Shown here one piece after another: positions 9,601 through 25,787 of a DNA stretch of 31,175 nt (the first letter of the stretch is position 1; each line of letters starts with the position of its first letter). The stretch is from Silene noctiflora (Eukaryota; Streptophyta; Magnoliopsida; Caryophyllales; Caryophyllaceae), in the NCBI GenBank assembly GCA_009801015.1, contig VHZZ01000067.1, positions 162,901 through 194,075 on the forward strand. Direction: 5' to 3'. The notes beneath the pieces were generated by a model. The model had not been told where the DNA came from. It was given only the letters and a program-made list of their open reading frames with translations, and made no database searches. A program made the translations under genes and the position numbers.

Positions 9601-12002
9601 GTAAGTACATGGTTTTCATATATATTCTTTAATGAACATCTCTATTTGCTGGCATGTAGAAGCTTTTTGTGGTGCATGATAGTGACGTAATTATTAGTTA
9701 CTGTATTCAATATGACTTAAGTTTTCGAAAGGACTCAGCTGATATTGGTTGCAAGACTCAATGTTTTTCACGTTTGACAAATTATTGAGCTGGAACTCCC
9801 TGTTCGTTTCCACTAAAACCGTAGGGCGTGACCATGGTAGTCTGCCTCACTTCCAGTTGTTGTCGGGAGGAGCATTGTTCATTCGGGCTACAAGACCTTG
9901 CTCCTCTCGGCCTCTTCCGGATCCCCATTAATTCCTTAAAATTAAATCAAGGAAAGCGGGTTGGTTCGTTGTGTGTTTGGTATACTCATCTCTAAGTCTC
10001 TCAAAATGAGATAGATTTGCTGGGAAACTAAACAGGGTTCGTGTAAATGGTGAAGGGTTCCTATAATTGGATGGTCACCATTTACTTGAGGAAAAGAACT
10101 GTGGTGTTAAGTGACTGCCATGATGCATTCATGTGCAAGGTGTCAATGTTGACTAGGCAAAGATGCAATTAAGTGAGAACATTTGTCTTTGAAGGGATAA
10201 GTGAAAAGAGTTTTACTTTCTTGACCCATCAATTGTTTAGTGGTTTGATGCTTCTTGCATGACTAATGGATGATCTCCATCCCTCTGAGGGTATTCAGGA
10301 AAGAAAGAACAAGGATCGAAAGAATGTTGTCCAGTGATGCACAAGTTGTTCCTTGCAAAGGAATTTTACGAGTTTGTGTCATGTCTCTGCCTGTAAGTTC
10401 CTGGGGAATCAGAATTTTACCTTTGCTGATTGTGGGTGATTTGAGGTAGAAAAGTGACATTGTAAACTCTTGTTCTAGGATTTATGGGGAAGTCGCTGTA
10501 GTCTCACAGACATTGAAGGGTTTGATCATTCTGTCGTAAATGTCGTCCTAGGAGCATGTGGTAATTTGCCATCACCTCAGGAGGGCCCTATGCTACCTTG
10601 TTCTATTTGGCAATGCGGAGAGATGATGGTGTAGTAACCTTTTTCTTCTTAACTTCATCTTTATCAAGTCTCACCCCAATTTCTTATGTTGCATGATTTA
10701 TCAATTTTATACTGACTAATGCCATATGTACCTGAACTGTCGATAGGAATTGAGTGAACATTTTACACTCATAGAGTTCGATTTCTCAAAGCCTATGAGT
10801 TCGTGTTCTGGAGAAACTAAGGTACGCACTCTAAATATAATGCGTCTGAAAGTGCGTAATTGTTGTGGTTATATGGCTATGACCGCTATATTATTTATCA
10901 GTTCCATTTTTTTTTCTTGCTAACCATACTTGAAAGTCGAAATCTTACTATGTCTAATGTATGGGGTTCCTGCTTCCTAGTTCCTACCTGAAATTCGGGG
11001 AGAGCTCATATTGCCACTGGGTAAACCACTGTAGTACCCAGTGGCTGTTCCACAAGTCCCTCACAGGTCTCATAGAATAGCCACATTACCCAGTGGCGTA
11101 ACCGAAACTACTTGAAACACAGCTTGTCAGTTGTCACAGCCCCCCTACCCCAACCCCCCAACCCCCCTCCATCCCCAACCCCGACGTCAGCAACCACCTC
11201 CCCTTCAACAAGCTCCCTTAGAAGGCTTGAACCGTTTATGTGACAGGAGGGGAAGCCTATATCGGTTATAAGAGAGGCGGTGGTGGCGTTTTAGCCTGAG
11301 CAACCAGGGTGGGAAGAATTAAACAAGGGAGTGGGTGGTGTATGAAATTGGACAAGAGAAGGAACTGTTTCTTTTTTTTTTTTTTTTTTTTTTACGGTAA
11401 CACCTCTCGCCCTAGAATTTGTCCAAGTTTTATCTAAATGTGAGGACTATTGTTCTGTTGCAGGTTGAGTTTATCAAGAGCGGTATATGCCATGGTTTTG
11501 TGCTTTGGATTGACTGGATGTTGGATGCACAAAATGACATTATAGTATCAACTGGGCCAGGTATAAACCACTCTGAAAATATATACTCCGTATGCCATTT
11601 GTTCATGAATAGACTGTTTGGCTTTCTTTTTGTGGTGTTGTCGCTGTTTCGAATAAATTCACTTGAACTCTTCTTCTCTGTATATTATTTGTGATCGTTG
11701 TGGTTTCTGATCCATTATATATCATCAACCGGCGTATTCATCCACATCACATTTTGTACTTCAAGTAATGTGGTCTCATGTGTACAAGCAACGCTGAAGT
11801 TGAAAATATGTAGATTGACCTGACCATAGATTGCTTCAATGTAGATCATAGACTTTGGAGGCAAGGAGTGAAGCTATTATCAGAACCCGTTGCTGTCGGC
11901 AATCACGATATCAAACATTCTGTAGAAAGTACTTTGGTGGACATTAAGGCGGTTTTTGACTCATCAACTGGCAACCTCTTGATTGAACATGCTTTCGGAT
12001 GA
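3644..12002 (+). CDS. PRMT7: protein arginine N-methyltransferase 7 (14 exons)
   Basis: Coding exons: 3644-3999, 5075-5309, 6668-6793, 7192-7356, 7432-7550, 7644-7729, 7970-8238, 9150-9386, 9527-9600, 10299-10392, 10479-10628, 10747-10821, 11464-11560, 11845-12002; 746 residues, all introns GT–AG and in frame. It transfers methyl groups from S-adenosylmethionine to protein arginines; the PRMT7 class makes monomethylarginine. The first catalytic domain shows motif I VLDIGAGTG (115-123), the ribose-binding acidic end of TACE (E152), and the double-E loop SEILDSELLGEG (E200, E209). CDHWKQCVW lies at 368-376. The second, degenerate PRMT module begins near VDLFVGEPF (532-540), as expected of this two-module family. 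The first 41 residues are Ser/Thr/His/Pro-rich; a second Met at 42 (MASES) precedes the conserved part, so two starts, one perhaps organellar, are possible. Introns carry MITE and SINE-like debris. Confidence 0.93.
4580..4710. mobile_element. short TA-flanked MITE in PRMT7 intron 1
   Basis: Ends CTCCGGC and GACGGAG are bordered by TA (4578-4579, 4711-4712). The right part, aatgaagtgtcaaatt to gagtaacatagaatta, closely resembles 17873-17950, so the two are members of one family. Interior non-coding. The inner terminal repeats are diverged. Confidence 0.45.
5669..5754. mobile_element. decayed Stowaway-like MITE in PRMT7 intron 2
   Basis: Right end cggacagagggag followed by TA matches the Stowaway terminus; the left end ctcatactacattcag after TA is poorly conserved. 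Only 86 bases. The remainder of this 1358-base intron (5310-6667) shows no gene or clear repeat. Confidence 0.35.
8740..8945. repeat. SINE-like motifs in PRMT7 intron 7
   Basis: Two short blocks, gggtcgtatgtatgcaatg (about 8795) and ggattggatgtatgcaactt (about 8916), resemble the ggatgtatgcaac-type box found in plant TS-like SINEs. Related copies lie at about 15207 and 20176. Boundaries and completeness cannot be set by eye. Confidence 0.25.
11017..11100. repeat. hairpin-forming CCACTGGGTAA repeats in PRMT7 intron 12
   Basis: The motif ccactgggtaa (11017) is followed by two inverted copies, tacccagtgg (about 11034) and ttacccagtgg (about 11086), giving a short and a longer alternative hairpin. 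Probably part of an inserted element whose limits I cannot define. Confidence 0.35.
11140..11182 (-). other. G-quadruplex-prone tract (G-rich on minus strand)
   Basis: Six runs of four or more C in about 43 bases on the plus strand give G-runs on the minus (template) strand. It lies in PRMT7 intron 12, upstream of a run of about 23 T (about 11371-11393). An antisense-oriented retroposed fragment with an A-tail is one possible origin. Confidence 0.4.
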
Positions 12003-12265
12003 TTAGAAAGCTGCACTCATGGTTGTAGCTCCGTGGTTTTGTAGTTTGGTGCATCATAGCCAACCTTTGAATGAAAATGGTTAGGGAATTAGGGGTTTGG
12101 CTTTATTTCACGCTTTGTAATTTCTTAGGCTATCTTGAATTTGTTGGATTTAGATCCGCATTACTTGATCATTTCATCGTTTTACTTTGGATCAGTTACG
12201 ACTTATGAGGTCATCCAATATGCACATTCCAAATTTTACGCAATCTCACATAAAAACGTTGGTAA
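12003..12265 (+). other. probable PRMT7 3' UTR and flank
   Basis: AT-rich sequence after the stop codon with no further gene. It includes several ATGAAAATGG- and TTTGTAATTT-type stretches that could serve as near-upstream polyadenylation elements; no precise site can be called. Confidence 0.35.
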
Positions 12266-12567
12266 GAGCATCCGCAAAGGTGGAACAAATACCTCCTCAA
12301 ATTCCCTTTCTCTCATCAAATGGGGAACCTCACCATTGCACATATCTTTCTATAATAAGAGGTTCCACTGTTTTTAGGGGAGGTCCCTAAAGAAAAAATA
12401 AGGGTAAACTTGTATACTTATAGGGAGCCCCATTATTGCATAGATGTATATATAAATTAGGGAGGGTATATAAATTGGGGAGGGTAAATGGAAAAGTTAG
12501 TGGAAAATAAGGTGGACGAATAAGAAAAAGAAAGAAAATATGGGGAGCTTCACCTTTGCAGATGCTC
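12266..12567. mobile_element. MITE with GAGCATCYGCAAAGGTG ends
   Basis: Left end gagcatccgcaaaggtgg is repeated inverted at the right end (cacctttgcagatgctc). The interior has no coding capacity and includes a tandem agggtatataaattrggg motif. The termini resemble PIF/Harbinger-type plant MITEs, but the flanks do not show a convincing 3-base TWA duplication, so the superfamily is tentative. Confidence 0.65.
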
Positions 12568-12630
12568 AAACATCCATAGTCCCTTAAAGCCATCATTAAA
12601 TCCATCACAAAGACCGTTGTAATTTATAAT

Positions 12631-12739
12631 AAGTTAATTAGAAAAAGTTTGGTGAAAATATATCATGAAAAATAGATGTACAAACTCACAATTACCATAA
12701 TTAGTGAAATATTTTCACAAAACTTTCTCTAATTAACTT
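12631..12739. mobile_element. small foldback MITE
   Basis: A 31-base arm starting aagttaattagaaaaag is repeated inverted at 12709-12739 (ending ctctaattaactt) with a few mismatches, enclosing about 47 bases. Non-coding; outer limits may extend a little further on both sides. Confidence 0.6.
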
Positions 12740-12849
12740 TTTAACATGTGCCCTAAAGGTGTTAGAAAATCCACGATAGTTTAGAACAACCACAATAATT
12801 AATAATACAACGGTTAAAATATTTAAATTAGAAAGAAAAATGATGATTC

Positions 12850-13255
12850 AAAATGAAAAAACTTCAAATGACCATAACTTCGTGCTCGAGTGTCCGATTT
12901 TGACAAAAATAAATAAATCAAATCGCTTAATTCGATGAGACGAACACAATAGTAAAAAAAAAATTGGAAAGTTGGCTCATTCGTGTGAAAAATATGAACT
13001 AACCTAGGCCGGTTCATGTGGTTTACACGAATCAGCCATGGTCACTTGTGGTTTACACGAACTGGCCATGGTTGATCCGTGTAAACCACATGAACTAGTT
13101 TAGGCCAATTCGTGTATTTTACACGAATGAACCAGGTCACAACTTTTTTTTTTTTTTCCATTTCGTATGTCTCGTTGAGATAAGCGACTTAAAAAAAATA
13201 GTCTTTGAAAAAGGACATTCCAGCACAAAGCTACGGGGGTTTAAAATTTTTTCCT
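12850..13255. mobile_element. long foldback element
   Basis: Two arms of roughly 170-190 bases are imperfect inverted copies: the left arm runs from near cataacttcgtgctcgag through cgaatgagacg-like sequence to cggttcatgtggtttacacg; the right arm mirrors this from cgtgtaaaccacatgaac to agcacaaagctacgg. The centre also has direct repeats of gtggtttacacgaa (about 13018 and 13048). The whole could fold into one long hairpin, as foldback or MULE-derived MITEs do. Edges approximate, no coding capacity. Confidence 0.65.
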
Positions 13256-13350
13256 TTTTAATAGTCAATTTTTGGTCCTAATTTTAATCATTATTCAATT
13301 ATTGTTAATAATAAATGTTTGATAATATATAAAAAAACATTGTTACTTCA

Positions 13351-13470
13351 AATTTTCGGTGTAAATTCATCATTAATTGTTAGAATAATTCACTGCTAAT
13401 TATTGTTTAAAATTTTCGGTGTAAATTCATCATTAATTGTTAGAATAATTCATTGCTATTTATTGTTTAA
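13351..13470. repeat. 60-base tandem duplication
   Basis: Two adjacent 60-base units (13351-13410 and 13411-13470) starting aattttcggtgtaaattc differ at only two positions, so the duplication is recent relative to the surrounding decayed repeats. Confidence 0.9.
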
Positions 13471-13629
13471 AACCGTTGTTATTAATGTCGTTTAAAAATA
13501 TATAAAAAAGATCAATAATTCATTAGTTTAATTTTTTTCTCAATTCATCGTTAATTAATACGTGACGAGTGTTACAGAAAAATCAAGAAATGGCAAAATA
13601 GTACCCACTTTTAGGCACAAATAGGACTA

Positions 13630-13920
13630 TACATTCAGATGTACATGAACATCGTACATCTTATACAAATCTAATTGAGCTTATATGCAATTTTTTTGAG
13701 TTTTTAAAAATTTTGATTTACATTTTAATTTTGTAGGTGTTAATATTAAAATCTTATTGAGTTTATATGCATTTTTTTGAGTTTTAATACAACATTTTGA
13801 GTTAATTTTTTTTTTTAATAAAGGCATTTAGTCTTTTTTTAATAAAACTCGCAAAATGTACATATAAGCTCATGTCATTTGCTATAAAACTCCAATTCTA
13901 TACTCCCAGATGTATAACTG
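13630..13920. repeat. possible AT-rich MITE
   Basis: Ends actatacattcagatgta and tatactcccagatgtata are roughly inverted, and the interior has two copies of gagyttatatgca followed by a T-run and gagtttt. Similar to the 2159-2396 element in composition and ttgagtt motifs. Weak evidence for exact ends. Confidence 0.3.
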
Positions 13921-14438
13921 GTTATATCATCCACTAATTGATTTTTAGGGGTGTAATAAGTAAAACTAAGGGCGTGATTTAGCAATTTGCTTTATAATTG
14001 CTTTTGCGCCTTAATCAACAATTCTTACAAGTGATTACTGGAACATTTATTATAACCTCCAATTTGACAAATTTATACCGATTTCAAGCAACCGTCTCAA
14101 AATGAGCTAATGCTATCACCACAATCCATGGACATTCCGAGAACATTTGTGCTACATGGGTAAACTGGTTAGTATCATCGCGCTATCAGCATTAAGATAC
14201 ACAGCCTATATTTCTCTACACACCTAAAAATTTCTTCCACCACATTTCCGAGAATCTTCCCCAACTTACAGTCAATCGCATGAAGAACCTTCCTATATTC
14301 AATTACGCGTATATCATCATGGCAACTATTTTACAACATATTGAAACGGCACGCTACACAACATCAATGAGTCCTAAATGTTTCAATTTGGAAAGACACC
14401 AACAATTTACTTTTATATTGTTGGACAAATATAGGATT
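13921..14438 (-). other. 3' flank and probable 3' UTR of the CAAX protease gene
   Basis: No gene seen. The part nearest 14438 is expected to be the 3' UTR of the minus-strand gene; the rest is AT-rich intergenic DNA between two convergent genes. Confidence 0.4.
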
Positions 14439-16796
14439 CTACTTCATTAGATCTAAGAATACAAATGCATTCCACAGGCTGTGCAACAACATGGAGGGTA
14501 GAAGATTACGAGACCGGGCAAAGAGAGTACCCATAACTACCCCCAGAAGAATTAGTGGAAGCATCCTCTGTACATTGAAATGTGCAAGAGCAAAGACAAC
14601 AGAGCTTACCAGTATAGCGCACCATACTGGCATGTACTTCGTCAAGGAAGGAAGAAGGAAACCCCGGAAGACTATCTCTTCCCATATAGGAGCACAAACG
14701 GAAACAACCACAATGTACAACCCCATTGCAATCGGATCCCGCGCTAAGATAGACTGCTCAACGCTAGAAAGAGTGACAGGCGTTGAAGGCAATAAAGGAA
14801 GTATGTCAAGGTTGAGTTGTGAAAGACGATTGACCAAGGGAAACAGAAGGCATCCAAGAGCAACATCAAAATGCCACTTGCCTTTTAGGCTGAATTTAAA
14901 CCAACCTGGTGGAAGAGGTCGAAAACGGGAAAGACATCTGTGGAGGATTGCGATCCCTGCTAATCCTTCAGTTACATCGGTCAAAAGGCTATATAAGGCT
15001 TGCCCTCGATATGACAGGGACTCTTTACCGAATCCTGCCATATGAGCTGCAAATGGCATCATCCAAGAGCCCACGAACCAAAATGAGGCAATCCATAACA
15101 GCATAACCTGAATCAACACAAAAGATTGGTAAGTCGCGGACTATTGCCAAGATCTTTTCGGTACAACATAACAACCTCAGTGCCCCAAAAGGCTCCTGCC
15201 CAAGGTGACGGAGATTGTGTGTATGCAACCTTCCCTAGTGCCGAACACAGAACCAGTTTCCAATGACTGGTTGCATGATGACTTCGTAATGCAAGTTGTG
15301 TTGTAAATTGCAGACTGCTACTTTACAAATCAGAAGCGCAGGCGGCTTAGTGAAAATCAATTTACTCAATTCTGTCATATTCCCAAGTCAAATAATAACC
15401 CAGACAGCTTGGGAATCCATCAGCAATCAGGGAATAAATACAAAAGAAATAAAGAAAAGGACAATATGCACCTAACATACAGAAAGGCTCTAACACAGAA
15501 ATCTAAGTTTTGAGCACATCGCGGACACACAATTCAGTTTTTAAAACCAACAGGATCCAGGAAATGACGAGCATAAAACAAAACTTTCTAGACTTCTCAG
15601 AGATAAGCCGTGCTGTATCAACCTTAATGACAATTTGTCTCTACATAGATGTAACTTCATGACAAGACTTACCTGCAGTATAGTCTCCCCTGTCCATGGT
15701 ACAGTCCATCGATCCCCAATCGCTCTAAAAACTGCATCAGCCGCCTGAAACATACAAAAGTCAGTATTCAAAATGGTCTCAAAGAAAAGAGATGGATATA
15801 AATAGTAATCTAATTTAACCATCATACAAATGGATTGACATATAATTAGCAAAGCAGTAACAAAAAAAACCGAAAGTTAAGTTATTTCATTTCCCAGCAA
15901 ATAGACGATAGACATCATGAGTTCATAACACAGCCTACAACATCAAAGATAAGTCTTCACATCATAATGATACAAACTCGTATTCCATTTCCACTCCATA
16001 CTGGAGTACTTCATTAGGATATTTCATTAACTTTGCTCAATGGATTACATCTCATTTCAACACCTACCATATTAACAATATGTTTTCGAGAAATTTCCCC
16101 TCTTTTTGCTCATTGTACTGTTTGCTTACTGAGAAAGAAACTAGCAAGTTAATTATTCACTGATTCATACAAATATATTCGACGATAAACCACCCATGAG
16201 ATTGCATCGAGACTTGAGGGAAATAAGCGAATACAAGTGTTATTTCGACAATTCTACGTAATTCAATCGGCACAACAACTTATTACCAATGTATTCATTC
16301 ATTCAAACATGATTCTCATAAACCCTCACACACATTATCATAATAAGTTACACTAACTAAGAAATTTACCTCACGAAAACCCGAGGTCCAATCTTTTTTC
16401 ACCACAAACTCCGGATTTTCGAGTTTCGGCTTCACCAACTCATCAGCAAGAACATTCTCAACCACATCATCCGACTTCCAATTCTCTGCTGGCAACTCTT
16501 CTCGTCTAAAGCAGCTTATCTTCCATTTCTAAAACCAAATTCACAATTAATTACTTACTTAATCACCTCATTAAGCTACAATTAACTACACAAACTAATT
16601 AATTACTAAGACAAAATTACACAAACTAGAAAAATAACGAACTTACAGATTTCGATAAGCTCAAATTGGATTTGGCAATGCGAAAGCTGCGATTAAGAGG
16701 AGATAAACTCACAGAACGATTCGAAACCCTAACTTTAGAACCATAAGGTAAAGTTAAAGGACGATTGGAGATAAAATAAGAAGAAGAGCTCAACAT
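14439..16796 (-). CDS. CPBP/CAAX-type intramembrane protease, probably plastidial
   Basis: Four exons on the minus strand: 16796-16647, 16528-16370, 15744-15673, 15107-14439; all joins phase 0 at GT–AG borders; 349 residues. The first ~50 residues are rich in Ser, Arg and Leu with almost no acids, typical of a chloroplast transit peptide. The C-terminal half is multi-membrane: hydrophobic stretches near residues 128-150, 205-222, 252-268 and 288-323. It carries the family signatures: EEIVFRG (E270, E271, R275), H303 in ALAHFN, and H336...N340 in HSLWN. In Rce1-like (PF02517) proteases these residues hold the metal and water. Plant members of this family are thylakoid or envelope proteins with varied or unknown substrates, so the precise target is not inferable. 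The final exon encodes the whole membrane core. Confidence 0.9.
15150..15250. repeat. SINE-like box in CAAX protease intron 3
   Basis: Contains gtgtgtatgcaaccttccct, similar to the boxes at 8795, 8916 and 20176. The surrounding sequence may be a SINE remnant; limits and orientation unclear. The rest of this 565-base intron (15108-15672) holds nothing recognisable. Confidence 0.2.
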
Positions 16797-16829
16797 TGAA
16801 CCCCCAAAATTGAAAAAAAATTGAAAAAA

Positions 16830-16838
16830 TTAGGGTTT
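16830..16838 (-). promoter_or_regulatory. telo-box upstream of CAAX protease
   Basis: AAACCCTAA on the minus strand, 34-42 bases before the ATG, with a second copy in the opposite direction at 16918-16926. Telo-boxes are frequent in plant promoters and 5' UTRs of housekeeping genes; function here is inferred from position only. Confidence 0.45.
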
Positions 16839-17047
16839 TCTTCGCGCCTTCTTATTAAAGATAATAAAAATATGCATTTGTGTGAACAATAATTCCAGTA
16901 ATTGATGTGAAACTAAAAAACCCTAATTTGCAATTGAGAGCAAAAAAAGGAAAGATGGAGGATGAATTTGGGAAATTAGGGATTTGGATAATTGGGTTGG
17001 TGGAAGAAAGGGGGAGGGGAAAAGGGTAAAGTAGGAAATGAGGAGAG

Positions 17048-17055
17048 TATATATA
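17048..17055 (-). promoter_or_regulatory. possible TATA box of CAAX protease gene
   Basis: TATATATA on both strands, about 250 bases before the start codon, which would give a 5' UTR of about 220 bases. No other convincing TATA box lies nearer. Confidence 0.3.
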
Positions 17056-17177
17056 GGCAGGCTAGGCAGCAGCAAGTTGAGAATATTATTGGGAAAAAGG
17101 ATGCAAGGTGGAAGTTGCATGTTTTGATCAATTTGACTGTCTAATTATTCCTTTTTTGAAGCTGTCCAGAACTTTTT

Positions 17178-17182
17178 NNNNN
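17178..17182. other. assembly gap (5 N)
   Basis: Five undetermined bases; true gap length unknown. It sits in intergenic sequence between the protease promoter and the hAT element. Confidence 0.95.
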
Positions 17183-17315
17183 GTTGCTATTGTGGACCAA
17201 CAACTCACTTGTCAGATGCCATATTTCATCCCGGTGAATATACAAGGATGCTGGTGAAATACACACTCTAGTAAGGTGTGAACTTTTTTAATGTCAAAAA
17301 GTGTCAAACAACTTA

Positions 17316-17783
17316 ACTCAAACCTGGACCTGGCAAAACGGATCAACGGGCCGGGTTCGGGTCATGCCAGTTCGGGTCGGATCAGTTCGGGTCATAATTG
17401 ATTTCAGGTTAATTCGGGTCGACTCGGGTCATTTCGGGTTTCAGGCCTATTTCGGGTTTGTAGTCGGGTCAGTTCCGGGTCAAGCGGGTCGGGTTATTTT
17501 GGGTCGGGTCATTTTCGGGTCAATGAATAAGAGAGAGAAAGTCATTTTATGTATTTTCGATTCAATTAGAGTTATGTTTTGTCGGGTCATTTTCGGGTTG
17601 GGTGGTTTTGGAATGGGTCATTTTCAGGTCGGGTCAGTTACGGGTCAAGAAAGCCCGGGTATGTTCGGGTCGGGTCGGGTCAGTTCGGGTTTTCGTGTCA
17701 CATTCGGGTAATGTAGTTCGGGTCATTTCGAGTCTCGGGTCGGGTCAAACAGGTCGGGTCACTTTTGTCAGGTCTACTCAAAC
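17316..17783. mobile_element. non-autonomous hAT-type element made of GGGTC repeats
   Basis: The element body is 17324-17775. The 8-base sequence actcaaac flanks it at 17316-17323 and 17776-17783, the duplication length expected of hAT transposons. The ends are inverted: ggacctggcaaaacgg at the left, and a right end whose complement is agacctgacaaaagtg. Almost the entire interior is a degenerate minisatellite of cgggtc, cgggtca and ttcgggt units. The open frames across it (for example 17301-17711) are artefacts of the repeat and not genes. No transposase. Confidence 0.75.
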
Positions 17784-17815
17784 TCATGTTACTCGGTTAC
17801 TCGATTAACATGATA

Positions 17816-17938
17816 CAGTGTTAGAGTGTCTGGATATGTTTTTTTTAAAGAAATTGTTACCTTTTTGTTTAAATGAAGTGTAGAAATGTCGTGTGTCGTA
17901 GTGGAGTGTTCTAGTATTATTAAAGTAAAGTGTCAGAG
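17816..17938. mobile_element. MITE-like relative of the 4580 element
   Basis: The right part aatgaagtgtagaaatgtcg to gtgtcagagtaatatagaatta parallels 4660-4723 in PRMT7 intron 1. TA lies at both edges (17814-17815 and 17939-17940), but terminal repeats are weak. Confidence 0.35.
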
Positions 17939-18067
17939 TAATATAGAATTACACGGGTGGTTTGTTATGCTAAGGGACTATCAAGTGCTAAGTTACAAGT
18001 AAGGATGTCAGTGGAGCGGTTAAACATAGGTGTGGATAGACCGTAGACATGACTCATGAGTACAATC

Positions 18068-18249
18068 AGGTACCTTAGTGATGGAGCGACGAAGAGGGTG
18101 GGGAGTGGTCTGAAATATGAAAATTTCAAAAAAAAAAAATTAGTTAGCTTTCGTTAAATTTTTCAAGATTTGCTTATAGCATTACCTGTTTACCCTCGCA
18201 GAATTTTCCGCCCCTTTTAACTATAAATCCTAACTTCGCCACTAGGTAC
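18068..18249. mobile_element. AGTGGCG-ended MITE with flanking duplication
   Basis: Left end agtgatggagcgacgaag and right end cttcgccact are inverted. The motif aggtac is present on both sides (18068-18073 and 18244-18249), possibly part of a longer, partly decayed duplication. The ends resemble those of 24726-24910. Confidence 0.5.
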
Positions 18250-18806
18250 TTATCACTGGATTTGGAATTTAATTGCGGAACCGGAATAGACCTACATTGT
18301 GCGGAACATTTTATTAGCATCCACAGATCAAGAACGTTAATCTGGTTATCCAAAAGCGGTTTCCGAACCCAACATCTTTTTTGACATTCACTGTACTGCG
18401 CGCATGGTGCCTACAAAAACTGTTAGATAACTAATTGTCCACAAGTTGGTTATAAAAACCTCAATTCATTCTAATACAATCAGATACAACAAAGAATTTT
18501 CACAGCCGCCCATAGCTGTAAATATAAGTAAGCCAAGGTCAAGTTACAGCTCAAGTTCTACAGATTGAGTGAAAGAGAGCAAAAACACAACACAAACAAA
18601 TGCATCACACTCATAATTACACAAACATTGGGCCGTAGGAGGAAAAAAAAAAAATGGACCAAATTTGATGCATTAATGGGATGGCATCCTGTTTCCTTCT
18701 CCAATAGATATTTATAGGCCATACAGCTTCTCATCTCATAAAGCTGCAATTGTGAAATTTCCGAATCATCAGTCTAGGAAGTCGAGGTATGTCGACTTAC
18801 TGTGGA

Positions 18807-25623
<6,817 letters not shown>

Positions 25624-25704
25624 TAGAGAAGATGAGAAGAAAGGTGAGAAAAAGGAGGGATTATTGTGTCGGAATTTGGAAAGATGAGGGAAGGGGAGGT
25701 GGGG

Positions 25705-25710
25705 TTTATA
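25705..25710 (-). promoter_or_regulatory. TATA box of CPK3
   Basis: The minus strand reads TATAAA 82 bases upstream of the ATG, which predicts a 5' UTR of about 50 pyrimidine-rich bases. Confidence 0.55.
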
Positions 25711-25738
25711 TTTGGGATATTTTTACACACGAGGGAGG

Positions 25739-25746
25739 ACACGTGT
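25739..25746. promoter_or_regulatory. G-box/ABRE in CPK3 promoter
   Basis: Perfect palindrome ACACGTGT with a CACGTG core, about 30 bases upstream of the TATA box. Such boxes bind bZIP factors of the ABF/AREB group and bHLH factors. This would suit an ABA-pathway kinase, but binding is inferred from sequence only. Confidence 0.5.
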
Positions 25747-25787
25747 AAGTGAAAGTCTTAATCTAAACTACCTAGTATCTGCGTAAT

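Noticed and set aside
9749..9931. 60-residue frame and GC-richer block in PRMT7 intron 9
   Set aside because: The neighbouring exons join perfectly without it (W556 is restored across 9600/10299), and it shows no family motif.
13351..13470. CRISPR-like direct repeat
   Set aside because: Only two adjacent units with no spacers, in plant nuclear DNA; it is a simple tandem duplication.
14491..15045. 184-residue open frame on the plus strand
   Set aside because: It lies wholly antisense to the last exon of the CAAX protease, has basic, low-information composition, and is explained by the codon use of the real gene.
17301..17711. 136-residue open frame rich in Gly, Arg and Val
   Set aside because: It is the translation of the GGGTC minisatellite inside the hAT-type element and starts outside the element; no domain content.
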